Of a stretch of DNA of 64,000 nt, positions 48,449-58,692 are shown piece by piece. Made by a program: the position numbers and the translations under genes. Source of the stretch: Dendrobium chrysotoxum (lineage: Eukaryota; Streptophyta; Magnoliopsida; Asparagales; Orchidaceae); the NCBI GenBank assembly GCA_019925795.1, contig CM034305.1:57276573-57340572 (forward strand), given 5' to 3'. Position 1 is the first letter of the stretch; each line of letters starts with the position of its first letter. The notes beneath the pieces were generated by a model that saw only the letters and a program-made list of their open reading frames with translations, was not told where the DNA came from and ran no database searches.

Positions 48449-48749
48449 TACATGCTAGAATATATGCGGCGGTAGAGTATTAATCCTACATCTTACCATT
48501 GCATGGATATCCAGCTCATACACACAGAGAACACAAGATTTTTATGTAGAAAACCCTAGAAAGGGGAAAAACCACGGGGCCTAGCCCAGTTGAAAGTGAT
48601 TTCACTAGAATTTGAGTAGGTTACAATGGGCTGACTCATCCTTGAGGGCGATCAGATTACAAATGACAACCGTATGGTTATAGTCAGGGGTATGTGAAGG
48701 TTCGATGTCATACTGGCAGAATTTCAAGGTCACCCTGTGATCTGGTAGA

Positions 48750-49055
48750 CTTTTGGGACCTAGGTGATGGTATGGTAGAACTCTGGGCCTTAGACGATGG
48801 TCCGACGAAGTTGAGGACGTCAGGTGGTGGTCCGGTGGAGCTCAGGGCATCAGGCGATGGTCCGGTGGAGTTGAAGACGTCAGGTGGTGGTCTGGCGGAG
48901 CTCAGGGCATCAGGCATTGGCCCAGCAGAGTTGAGGACATTAGGTGGTGGTCCGGTGAAGTGCAGGGCCTCAAGTGGTGTTCTAACAGAGTGCAAGGCCT
49001 CGGGTGGGGGTCCGACAGAGTGCAGGGCCTCAAGTGGTGGTCTGGCAAAGTGTAG
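48750..49055. repeat. 30-bp minisatellite
   Basis: About ten units around 'ggtggtccggtggagctcag', giving open frames on both strands with a 10-residue period. The start of the block is also in the right LTR (about 53850-53965), so it belongs to the element. Confidence 0.88.
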
Positions 49056-49781
49056 GGCCAAATTATGCTTTGAATCTTCCAACAATGCTTCAGACCCTTG
49101 ATTTGGATCCATTTGGGCTCGGATTGGGTTTAATTTGGTGTCGTTGGATTCATATTTCTGAGACGTTCAGTTCAACTATAAGCTTAGTGAAATCAGAAAT
49201 CAGATGGTCCAAAATTTAATTTTGGAAGTTTCCAACTAGATTTTGCCTCGAGATTCGTGCCCGATCAAGATAATTTTTTGAGGATGTATCAGTTGCCATC
49301 CTATTTTTAGATGTCGAAACCCCAGGAGTCCAAAAATAAGTGTCACAGCCTTTAAAAAATTTTTTAACGTGACTTGAAATTTGAAAATAACAATTCTTGC
49401 TTGTAGAGGTCCCGAACGGCTTTAAAAGTACCAAAATTGAGTCCGGAATGTCGATAAATGGCTCTGGAGACCCCAAAAATATCTGATTTGACCTTAAATG
49501 GACCGGGACAGATAAGCCATTGGCGACACCTGCCGATCGCTGCCGAGGCACCGCCGCGCCCCCGCACTCCGCCTCGTGCTGCCCCGCGAGACCGCGTGCT
49601 GCCTGCGCCTGCCCGGCTCCACTGCTCGCTGACCAGCTGACCCACACCACGTTAGTGGTCATGACCTCCGGTCGTGGCTTGGAGCCACGACTTCCGCGGG
49701 CTGGCGGTTTAGCCAACTGCTAGCGGTTGGCTAACCGTTGACAGTTAAGCAAAAATTTTTTTTTTAGAATATAATAAAATA

Positions 49782-49816
49782 AATATATATATATATATAT
49801 ATATACATATATATAA
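49782..49816. repeat. (TA)n microsatellite
   Basis: A nearly pure TA run, visible directly. Confidence 0.95.
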
Positions 49817-49891
49817 TAATAATAATATTATATTATTTTTCTTTAATTTTTCTTTTTTCTTTTGGAATATTACCAAAATGCCCCCTCCTCA

Positions 49892-49902
49892 ACTATAAAT
49901 AG
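49892..49902 (+). promoter_or_regulatory. TATA-like box facing + inside the TR-GAG LTR
   Basis: CTATAAATAGA followed by a pyrimidine-rich stretch looks like a plant core promoter, but on the strand opposite to the element's gag. It could drive antisense transcription or be chance. Confidence 0.35.
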
Positions 49903-49956
49903 ACCCCGCTTTGGGCCTTCAAAACTTGCACCTCCTCTTCCGCCCTCTCCTTTCTT

Positions 49957-50155
49957 TCATTTGAGGCCTTCCACTGGCCCTGTACAGGCGGCATCCCTTG
50001 TTCAGGCCTAGGGCCCCTCTCTGCAAAAAGGAGGTTCCCCCATCCATCCTTCTCCCCTTCTACCTTCCCTTCTTCCATTTGAGGCCTTCCCCTGGCCCTG
50101 CACAGACAGTATCCCTTGTCTAGGCCAGGGCCCCTCACTGCAAGAAGGATATTTC
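49957..50155. repeat. Two direct copies of a unit of about 115 bp
   Basis: 'tttgaggccttccactggcc' (49960 on) and 'tttgaggccttcccctggcc' (50080 on) start two similar stretches, each ending near 'gcccctctctgca' or 'gcccctcactgca'. Confidence 0.75.
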
Positions 50156-50179
50156 TCCCCATTTTTCATCTAGAGATCT

Positions 50180-50840
50180 TGTGGAGGTCTGACGTTAGTC
50201 GATGGAAGTCTGGCAACGGACGGAAGTCCGACGTTGGGAAGAAGTCTGGTGACGGGTAGTAGTTCTTTGAGAGTTCAGTGAAGGGTAGAATTCCGGCATC
50301 GGGTAGGAATCTGACGAGATCTGACGACGGGTAGAAGTCCAGTGTAGGGTAGAGGTTTAGCGTCAGGTAGAGATCCGATAAAAGTCCGCTGATGCGCAGA
50401 AGTTCGACGACGGGTAGAAATTGAGCGTCGAGTAGAAGTACGATGTTGGGCAGGAGCTCTGATGAAGATTCGGAGACGGTCAGAAGTCCGACATCGGGTA
50501 GAAGTTCAGTGTCGGGTAGGAATCTGACGTGGGTTCGACTACGGGCAGAGGTCAGGCATCGGGTAGAAGCACAATGTCGGGCATGAGTTCTGATGAAGAT
50601 CCGGCGACGGGCAGAAGTCTGGCATCGGGTAGAAGTTCAGTGTCAGGTAGAAATCTGACGAGGGTCCGACGATGGGTAGAAGTCTGACGACAATAAAAGT
50701 TCAGCATCGGGTAGGAATCCGACGAGGGTCCTGCGATGGGCAGAGGTCCGGCGTTGGGTAGAAGCATGATGTCGGGCAGAAGTTTGACGAAAGACCCGTG
50801 ATGAGCAGAAGTCCAGCGACGGCAGGAAGTTTATGGTCAG
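50180..50840. repeat. Degenerate tandem array of (C)GGGTAGAAGTCCG-type words
   Basis: Some three dozen short units such as 'gtcgggtagaagttcagtg' and 'gacgggcagaagtctgg', arranged in longer periods. Low complexity; no gene. Confidence 0.75.
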
Positions 50841-50849
50841 GGGCTTCTT

Positions 50850-51400
50850 GATGACATGAGCTTGTATGGATGAGGTTGAGAGAATCTACCAAGGATGTAT
50901 GACCTATCCGAGGTTTTATGTCAGAGAGCACTGCTCGCTGACGTTAACCTGTGTTGAAGAGGTTAAGAGAATCCACAAAGAATGTATGACCTATCTGAGG
51001 TTGTATGTCAGAGCCCTGCTTGATGATGTTAACCCATGTGGAAGAGGTCGAGAGAATCCACCAAGGATGTATGACCTATTCGAGGTTGTATATTTGAGCC
51101 CTGCTCGATGACGTTAACCTGTGTGGAATCGGTCGAGAGAATCCACTAAGAATATATGACCTATCCGAGGTTGTATGTCAGACCCTGCTAGATGACGTTA
51201 ACCTGTACGGAAAAGGTCGAGAGAATCCACTAAAGATGTATGACCTATCCGAGGTTGTATGTCAGAACCCTGCTCGATGATGTTAACCCGTGTGTAAGAG
51301 GTCAAGAGAATCCACCAAAGATGTATGACCTATCCGAGGTTGTATGTCAAAGTCCTGCTCGATGATGTTAACCTGTGTGGAAGAGGTCGAGATTGAATCC
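50850..51400. repeat. 85-bp tandem repeat
   Basis: 'tatgacctat' recurs at 50898, 50985, 51070, 51155, 51239 and 51324 (spacings 87, 85, 85, 84, 85). A degenerate seventh unit lies near 51490-51560. Confidence 0.9.
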
Positions 51401-51993
51401 CCCTGGGATTTATCGTCCAATGATTGAGACACAATAAAGATTGCATATTTCTCGCATCAAGGATTAAGATTTGATTAACATCCTCCTAGGATGTTTAACC
51501 TATCCGAGGTTGTATGTCAGAGTCCTACTCGATGACGTTAACCTATATGGAAGAGGTCAGATCGAATCCCCCTAGGATTGATCATATAGTGATTGAGACA
51601 TAATAAAGATTGCGTATTTCTCAAACTGCGGATAAAGAGATTATATTTGTCGGTAGTTTTTCATTGTCATCATTTTTAATCTTTTTTAAAGAAGTAGACA
51701 ATATCAAAATAGAGCGCACAACATAGCACTATATTATGTAGAACAACATAATAACTTCCTAGTACAACTTAGGGATATAAGTGTTACACCATGCTAAACA
51801 CATAATATATGCGTATGGAGACAGCACAATATTTGACTTGGAAGGAAAAAACTAGGGATAGCATAGTAACACCCTACTTATAAAAGAGACATAATAAAAT
51901 AAGACTACTACTAACACAAATGCGTACACTGTGTGATCATTTGATCTCACCAACCATTTGAATATTATTCAATGGTTGTCTTTGTTATTGTCA

Positions 51994-52008
51994 ATTTTGC
52001 CCCCCAGC
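51994..52008 (-). other. TR-GAG polypurine tract
   Basis: The minus strand reads ATGCTGGGGGGCAAAAT directly before the LTR, a Tat-like form. Confidence 0.6.
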
Positions 52009-53486
52009 ATCATCTCGAGTAGGTGGGCTTTGGATGAATTGGCAGTGATATCCTTGTCGGATCAGCCTCTCAATCTCATCCTTAAGTCATTTGCAAGTTT
52101 TAGTAGTATGTCCACGACTACGGTGGAAATGATAGTATTGATCTTGATTTCCTATATTCGGCTTCAAAGGATTTGGCCACTTAATATTTTTTTGATCTCA
52201 GATGGCCATCAACACATTTGCTCGAGGGGCATTGAGTGGTTTATAATCCTCCTCTTGTTGAAACTCACATCGTGGTACTGAGATCTAGGAGAGAAGTTTT
52301 TCTTTCATTGCGAGAAAGAGTCCTCTATTGTAGGGGCATTTTTACGCTTTCCAGGAGTTTGCTCAAATTAATTCCTATGGGCATTAATAGCTTCATCCAC
52401 TGATATTTGTGCCTCCACATGATGGATCAGGTTAGTATATGAGGGAACCGTATCTTGCATAAGTGCTAAGTAGAAGGGGCCAGGATGAAGCTCTCCAAGA
52501 AAAAACTCCTCTAAGTAACTCGGGATCTACTCTAGGAATTTGTCAAGCCTTAGTGGAAAATCGTTGGAAATACTCCTTCAGTGATTCTCCTTCATTTTGG
52601 CGGATCCCAGAGAGGTGAGAAGAATCCTTAGAAATTCTTTGATTGGAGATGAATTATTCGACAAATATCTTGGCCAATCTAACGAATGTAGGAATTGTTC
52701 CAGCTGGAAGTGAGTAGAATCATGTTCGAGCTTATCCTTTGATGGTAGCAGGAAAAGCTTGGCATAGGAGCACATCTGAGGTTCGTTGTATATGAATGAT
52801 GGTCCTATAGTGATCGATATGTTCGTACGGGTCAGATGTCCCGTCTAGGGATCAATGTTCGGTAGTTTGAACCCTGCCAGAATGGGGTGTGGAAGGATGG
52901 CTTCAGCCAGGGGTGAGGACTCCTGAAAGTCCCGCTGATGAAGAGATTATCCTGCATCTCCCGCAGGGAACTCTTCTTGAATTAATCTTCGTATTTCATG
53001 TCGTAGGATGTTGCGAGGGAGTCTAGTAATATGTGGTGGGGCTAAGTCCTATGGGACGTTCGGAGGAATGTGAGGTTGTTGACTTGCGCGTGAAGGATGG
53101 GTAGAGCTTGTCGTGTTGACAAGTTCATTATCTTGGGGTGACAGAGGATGTATCCTTGGCGGGGGGAGAGAAATCTCTATATGAAGATGTTCTGGTGGAA
53201 CCTCTCTGACACGTGGTGGATCTCGAGGAAGAAGAATCTCCTCCTAGGGTACTAGCATCGGCTGTCGAGTCTCTCACAGAAGTTGAAGGATTTCATCCTG
53301 AGACTCCTCCATCTTTTGGATGCAATCTTCCAAGGAAGGTCCTAAAATTCCTTCCCTAGTGGCATTTTGCCCCTCAGGATAAAAAGAGCCAGATACTTGG
53401 CATCTATGATTTATAGATTGATTCTTGGACTGGTGTGAGTTGGAGCGGGAGGCTCCTAAGATGTGATGGCTACGCCTGTTGGCCAT
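52000..53486 (-). pseudogene. Tat-lineage gag relic
   Basis: On the minus strand an ATG at 53486 opens an N-terminal region ('MANRRSHHIL') that stops at 53274. Other frames then read 'LPPPRIHPLSP', the 'GFKLPNIDP' start of the retrotransposon gag domain (about 52850), 'LPAGTIPTFVRLAKIFVE' (about 52715-52670), 'IRQNEGESLKEYFQRF' (about 52610-52560) and a C-terminal 'YYHFHRSRGHTTKTC' metal-binding-like segment (about 52140-52095). Together these identify a Tat gag. Several stops and frameshifts make it non-functional. It ends next to the purine tract, leaving no room for pol. Confidence 0.8.
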
Positions 53487-53516
53487 CGAAGTTGTGCTTA
53501 GGATAGTGGGATTGGG

Positions 53517-53536
53517 TTCCCACAGACGACGCCAAA
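53517..53536 (-). other. TR-GAG primer-binding site
   Basis: The minus strand reads TTTGGCGTCGTCTGTGGGAA, four bases from the right LTR. The same region is conserved in plant Tat elements. Confidence 0.72.
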
Positions 53537-53540
53537 CTTT

Positions 53541-53965
53541 TGCGGGCTAGAATATACGCGGCGGTAGAGTATTAATCATACGTCTTAGTGTTGCATGGAT
53601 ATCCAGCTCACACACATAGAGAACACAAGATTTTTACGTGGAAAACCCAGGAAAGGGGAAAAATCATTGGGCCTAGCCCAGTTGAAAGTGATTTCACTAG
53701 AATTTGAGTAGGTTATAGTAGGCTGACTCATACTTGAGGGTGATCAGATTACAAATGTCAACCGTATGGCTATAGTCAGGGGTATGTGAAGGTTCGATGT
53801 CACACTGGCAGAATTTCAGGCTCACCCGGTGATCTGGTAGACTTCCGGGCCCTAGGTGATGGTATGGTAGAACTCTGGGCCTTAGATGGTGGTCCAGCTA
53901 AGTTGAGGATGTCAGGTGGTGGTCCGGCGGAGCTCAGGGCGTCATGCGATGGTCCGACAGAGTTG
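53541..53965 (-). repeat. TR-GAG LTR, right copy, truncated
   Basis: Starts TGCGGGCTAG and matches 48449 onward through the first units of the 30-bp minisatellite. It is cut where a Sirevirus LTR begins (TGTTATG at 53966). Confidence 0.85.
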
Positions 53966-55472
53966 TGTTATGATTTGTGTAAATCCATTCACTCAAGTGA
54001 ATTCTGATACAAGTTATTTTTGATGATTACAAAAGCTTATCATTTGTTTTATTCTTCTCCTAACAAATATTGAAATTTCTTTTATGTGTAATAACATGTT
54101 TTTCATGAAATTCACACTCCAGACTGCTGAAGACTTCAAGTTTATTTGCTAATGTTTATTGTGAGTGAAGTCTTTTTTTATTATTGAGTCTGAGAGAGTG
54201 AGATTGTAAGTTGGATAACTGTACACACACACAATGAGGGAGTGGAAAACTTAATTTTTAAAACTTATCGTATTGTAAGAAATCTTATCGTACGGGACGA
54301 TCTATTTTTGTCTGTCCTCCACAACGAACCTGTTTGCCTAGAAATTTTTCTAAGTCCAGTTCGTACAGTGCAAAATGGACTTCGTACAGAAGGCTATACA
54401 GTACGAACGGCTCTGAATTAGGTTCATACTGAATCGTACGGGACATATTGTTAAATGTTTTGAACTATTCATACAGTACGAAGTATAGTTCATACAGGAA
54501 ATTTTGAGGTACAAACTGCTCGAAATTAGGTTCATACTGGATTACACGGGACGAACCATTCATTTTTGAACTTTTTGTACAGTTTGAAATAGGGTTCGTA
54601 CAGAAGGTTATGCAGTATGAACGGCTCTGAATGAGGTTTGTACTGGATCGTACGAGATGAATCGTTCATTATTTGAACTATTCGTATAGTACGATGTGCG
54701 ATCGTACGGGACGATCGGCACATGTGTAACTTGAAAAATTCAGTTTTTGGACGGTTTTTCTTGTCCCAAGTACAGGTCTTAAAACTGACTTGAATAGAGA
54801 TCCTTTTGTGAAAATTTTTCTTGAGAGTTAAAGGGAGAGTGATTGGGAGAGTGTTTGAGAGAAAATGTTGAGAGATTCTTAAAGAGAAAATTGTGATGGG
54901 ATTTACAAGGTTATCCAATAGTGAGGATCTCAGTATTTGTACTTCAAGCATCTTCCTAATCTCCTTGGAGGCTCTTACAAGTGAATTGTTCGAGAATTTT
55001 TTGGTTCTCTACCGTCACTTGGAGGGTGAAAAAGGATGTATGGTTCTCTGCCGACACCAGGAGGGTGTGAAAGGACGAGTTGGTTCTCTGCCTTCACTAG
55101 GAGGGTGAAAAAGTATGTCGGTTCTCTGCCGCACCGGGATTTGGTGGAAGAGAGTTTATAAAGGCTTCTCCATCTTGCTGTGGGGGCCAAAGGAGAGTCA
55201 CCTTGATATAGTGCAATTCCTAGAGAAGGAGTCTCTAGGGACTAGATGTAGGTCGTGTTTGACCGAACCACTATAAAATTTGGTGTTCTCTTTTCTTTTT
55301 TTATTTTACTTACTACATTTTCTTACTACACTGCATTTTATTTTTCTGTGGTTGAAAAGCATCAAAAATTTACTCTGTTCATATAGTATGAATAGTGATC
55401 GTACTGTATGATTTTCTTTGTATTGTGTTAAAAATATTTCTAAAATTCCAAGAGAATTTTAAAGTACCAATT
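53966..55472 (+). repeat. Sirevirus LTR, plus orientation, interrupted near its end
   Basis: It has the same order of features as the other Sirevirus LTRs: 'gatgattacaaaa' near the start, a palindrome array (54270-54720), repeated leader units 'ggttctctgcc...gagggtg' (55005-55140), and 'gaccgaaccactataaaat' (55260 on). It breaks off at 'aaagtaccaatt', about 35-40 bp before the family's LTR end, where a minus-oriented Sirevirus starts. The remainder and any internal region would lie beyond the window. Confidence 0.82.
54270..54720. repeat. Palindrome array, mixed GTAC/GGAC arm type
   Basis: Copies such as ATCGTACGGGACGAT (54701-54715) have one arm of each of the two other subfamily types. See the finding on compensatory palindromes. 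Confidence 0.75.
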
Positions 55473-57123
55473 TGAGAGTTCGATAGGGATGTTAAGCCCT
55501 AGTGAACTAGTCCCGAGGCTAACCAAGAGGGGGGGTGAATTGGTTATTTAAAAATTTCACAACAACAATGAAAGATCTTTTCAATATTTAGCAGCGGAAA
55601 CAAATAAACATAAACAAAAAGATCAATCTCAGATATTCACCCACGCAGTTAATATCAAAAAGTAAAGTGCAGAACTGAATCAGAAAAGCAAACCAGATTT
55701 TATAGTGGTTCGGTCAACTTGACCTACGTCCACTCCCCGGAGCCTCCCCTCCGGGTATTGCACTAAACAAAAAGTGTCTCTCCTTTTGCTCTTACAGCAA
55801 GGCGGAGAAGCCTGTACAAGACCTCCTTTTCACCACACGGTGGGGCAGAGAACCCGACCTCCTTTTGCTTCCTCCTGAAGCAGACAGAGAACCTTTGAAC
55901 TCCTTTTGCTTCCACCTGAAGCGGGCAGAGAACCCTGGATCTTCTTGCGAACGATCCTCCCACGATGAACACCGACTAGACGAAAGATGACGAGCGGAGA
56001 AGATGACTCTGATCCGTGCTTGGAGCAACCTTAGTGAATCCCTCACTAACTCCCCCTCACAAGATCCTCTCTCTCTCTCCCAACTCTCTCTCTAGGGTTT
56101 CTCAGGGAAGGAAGGTGGCAAAAGATTTTTCTTATTTCAAGAAAAAGTTCTTTTATAGGAGGTCTTAAAATTTGCCCTAAATCTCAACTGGTCGGCCAAG
56201 ATCGTCCTGGACGATCGGTATATCGTCCTGTACGATCAGTTCAAATTTAACTGTTTTAGCCTGGATAATCTGGCTCTTCTAGACGATCAGTAGAAAAAAT
56301 TATTCATATCATCCCGTACGATCCTGCGATCGTCCGAGATGATTAGTACAAATCGAGGAATATCATCCAGAAGACAGTTCAGGTCGTCCAGAGAAACTTG
56401 TGCTGGACGATCAAAAAATGACTTGATCATCCAGGACGATATGGGTATCGTCCTGTACGATTAGTTTAAAATGTGCCCAAATCGTCCTGAACACAGTTCG
56501 GGACGTACAGCTGAAATGCACTAGACGATCATGATCGACCGGGACGATCCGGCGATCGTTCAGGATGATATGATCGTATCAATTAAATATTAATTACTTT
56601 CCTTAATTACCAGACTAATTTAGGCATGATTGTACTGAATCGTCCAGGACGATACATGTATCGTCCGGGATGATCAGACCAAATAACTAAAAATAAAAAC
56701 TTGCCTAAGTTGTTCTGGCGGCTGAGAATTTTTGATTTGAGCATATCGTCCCGTACGATCTAAAGATCGTTCAGGATGATCTGCTTAATCAGACTCACTT
56801 AACTTAGTCGCCCTAATTAGGATTTCTGTTTTGGCTGGATCGTCCAGGATGATGTGAATATCATCCAGGACGATCTGAACAAAAAATGAACAGAAATTCT
56901 AATTCACTCAATCTCTCCCCCTGAGTGTGTGTGTGCAAGGTTACTTAGCTCGGGGATCAGTTACATTACAATTGACTCAATAAAAAAAAATCATACATTT
57001 GACACACTTGGACCCAATCTTGAGTTAGCTTGATTTGCTCGTGATCTTTTGTGCCTGAAACGGGTTAGCCAAGCAAAACACACTGGAAACATATTTGTCA
57101 TCATCAAAACCAGATTTACAATA
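55473..57123 (-). repeat. Sirevirus 3' LTR
   Basis: 1651 bp. It starts TGAGAGTTCGATAGGG on the + strand; the element-sense start is TATTGTAAATCTGG, showing the same TG-to-TA change as at 13332. It matches 63625 onward closely, with only a few differences seen over the overlapping 375 bp. Confidence 0.92.
56195..56895. repeat. Palindrome array, GTCC/GGAC arm type
   Basis: Many copies around ATCGTCCTGGACGAT (56201-56215) and ATCGTCCTGTACGAT (56222-56236). A further cluster lies outside the LTR at 57240-57390. Confidence 0.85.
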
Positions 57124-57124
57124 A

Positions 57125-57138
57125 TCTCCCCCTTTTTG
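57125..57138 (-). other. Sirevirus polypurine tract
   Basis: The minus strand reads AAAAAGGGGGAGAT next to the LTR start. Confidence 0.8.
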
Positions 57139-57689
57139 ATGATGGCAAACATTTGTATAGTAGTTTGAAAATAAACATAAACAGAAGATCGAGAAACAGA
57201 TATACTTTTTTTTTAAATTTTCATTTAACAATCAAACTAATACAGGACGATCACCAATAATTGGAGTTCTTTCAGCAGTAGGAGCAGTGTGGGGACGATT
57301 TTGAATGAATCATCCAGGATGATGTTTGGATCATCCTGGACGAAGAGGATCGTCCAGGACGATCGAGGTATCATCCAGGACGATGTGAAGAAAACAGAAA
57401 AAGATGGATGATGAAGATGACCGATCAGGATCCAAAAAACACAACCATGAAATCAAAATAAAACAAAAATGAATAAAACTCACAGCAAAAACACATAAAA
57501 GCAAAGTTTTTTTTTGATCAAGCTGCTCGAGTAAATCAAAATTTTTTCTTTTAGATTCAAAAACCAATAAGAAGACGATTGACAGTGCTGAAATCCAGAA
57601 AAGGTTGGAAAAATAAACTTTCGTAACTCCGACCCCGGGCACCTTATTGATGCAAACCTCTTTCAAACCAAAAATCTGATTCAGAAGAA

Positions 57690-58290
57690 AAAACATTAGA
57701 TTTGAAAAGAGATACTTTCAAGCCTCGTTCCAGAAAAATATCTGATATAATAGTGTTACAAAGTAAAAAATCAGAAATCAGGATTTTCAAACTCAAGCTT
57801 TTGAAAATATAAAGTGGCGCACGAATTTTTCTAAGACATTTAACAATCTGAAAGGGAAGAAAGCTTGGTTTGGGCTCATTTTGTGCCTCTTTTTGAAATT
57901 AGTTGGCGCTTTGCGCATCTTTTTATTTTTGATATACTTTGTGTATCCAATTTGATAATTTCGCATCTTTTCAGTTTTGGGCTTATTTTATGCCTCTTTT
58001 CAATTTATTTGGCGCACTGCACATCTTTTGTAAGCTTTCTCCTTTTCATAATCATTAAAGAGTCTCAGCTGTGAGATTATCTTCCAGACATAGGAGATGA
58101 CTCTCCACAGTAAGGAAGAATGATTCACAAAATAAAATCCATATATCATATGATAAATGCAATCACTTGGTTTAGAAAATCAAGCTAATGACTCAAGACT
58201 TTAAAAAACACTATTGATATGAGGCAGATTACTGTAGGAAGATAAAATAATCTCTATTTCAAAAACTAACATTTTAATTTTGAAGAGGAT
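57690..58290 (-). other. Conserved non-coding module between pol and 3' LTR (copy 3)
   Basis: Homologous by eye to 12480-12790 (+) and 36680-37260 (-). On the + strand the inverted hairpin units are at 57872-57889, 57905-57919, 57931-57948, 57979-57996 and 58011-58025. In element sense they read GGCACAAAATGAGCC, GATGCGCAAAGCGCC, GATACACAAAGTATATC, GGCATAAAATAAGCC and a shortened fifth. No ORF. Confidence 0.78.
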
Positions 58291-58692
58291 TTTTGTCAAA
58301 AAGAAACTATACACCAATAAAGGAGTTAGAGGAAGAGAAACAATCATCAATGTTTCTTCCCTTTAACAGATTCAGTGGAATCAATCACTGCGTATCAGCT
58401 TCCAAACCAAAACAAGGTAAAAACTCCCAGTCATAAATTCAGATTATCAGAAGTAGTGAGCGGTGATCAGATTTTAAAAAGCATAAAATAGTAAGTGCAA
58501 GATATGAACCAGTGAATAAAAATAGGTAGAAAATCACATCCAAGTAAATACTCAAATCAAACTAACAGTAAGGCTAAAACAGAAATCAGCAGAAGAAATA
58601 AAATCAACTGAAAGTAAATAATCAAATCAAAAACTAACTAACAGAAAATAGAATATCAATCAGAACAATCAAAGATCAGCAGGCATCAAGAA

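Larger units (their letters stand above)
48449..51993 (-). repeat. TR-GAG LTR, left copy (3' LTR in element sense), about 3.5 kb
   Basis: The start aligns with the right LTR at 53541; the end is inferred from the purine tract and a TG start (TGACAATAAC in element sense). It contains several stacked tandem-repeat blocks, a GC-rich patch (about 49500-49720) and an AT microsatellite (49782-49816). Because the other LTR is truncated, an insertion inside this one cannot be excluded. Confidence 0.65.
48449..53965 (-). mobile_element. Gag-only Tat-lineage retrotransposon (TR-GAG-like), right LTR truncated
   Basis: The left LTR (48449-51993) and the start of a right LTR (53541-53965) share about 425 bp. 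On the minus strand the PBS beside the right LTR reads TTTGGCGTCGTCTGTGGGAA, a typical Tat primer-site region. A purine tract (GCTGGGGGGCAAAA) abuts the left LTR. The 1.5-kb interior holds only a gag relic that ends almost at the purine tract, so the element lacked pol even when new or lost it cleanly. A Sirevirus LTR cuts the right LTR at 53966. Confidence 0.78.

Noticed and set aside
48694..49112. Open frames of about 135 codons on both strands
   Set aside because: A 30-bp minisatellite inside an LTR gives a 10-residue period without stops on both strands. No start context, domain or conservation supports a gene.
49216..49716. 166-codon minus-strand open frame in the TR-GAG LTR
   Set aside because: It crosses a GC-rich, low-complexity patch, matches no family and is overlapped by equally long frames.
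50180..51400. Regular short repeats as a CRISPR array
   Set aside because: The units are degenerate and abut without unique spacers, and this is plant nuclear DNA.
57331..57696. 121-codon minus-strand open frame as the third ORF of the Sirevirus
   Set aside because: No resemblance to the ORF at 10819-11874. It is a hydrophobic, AT-driven frame that overlaps the palindrome cluster.
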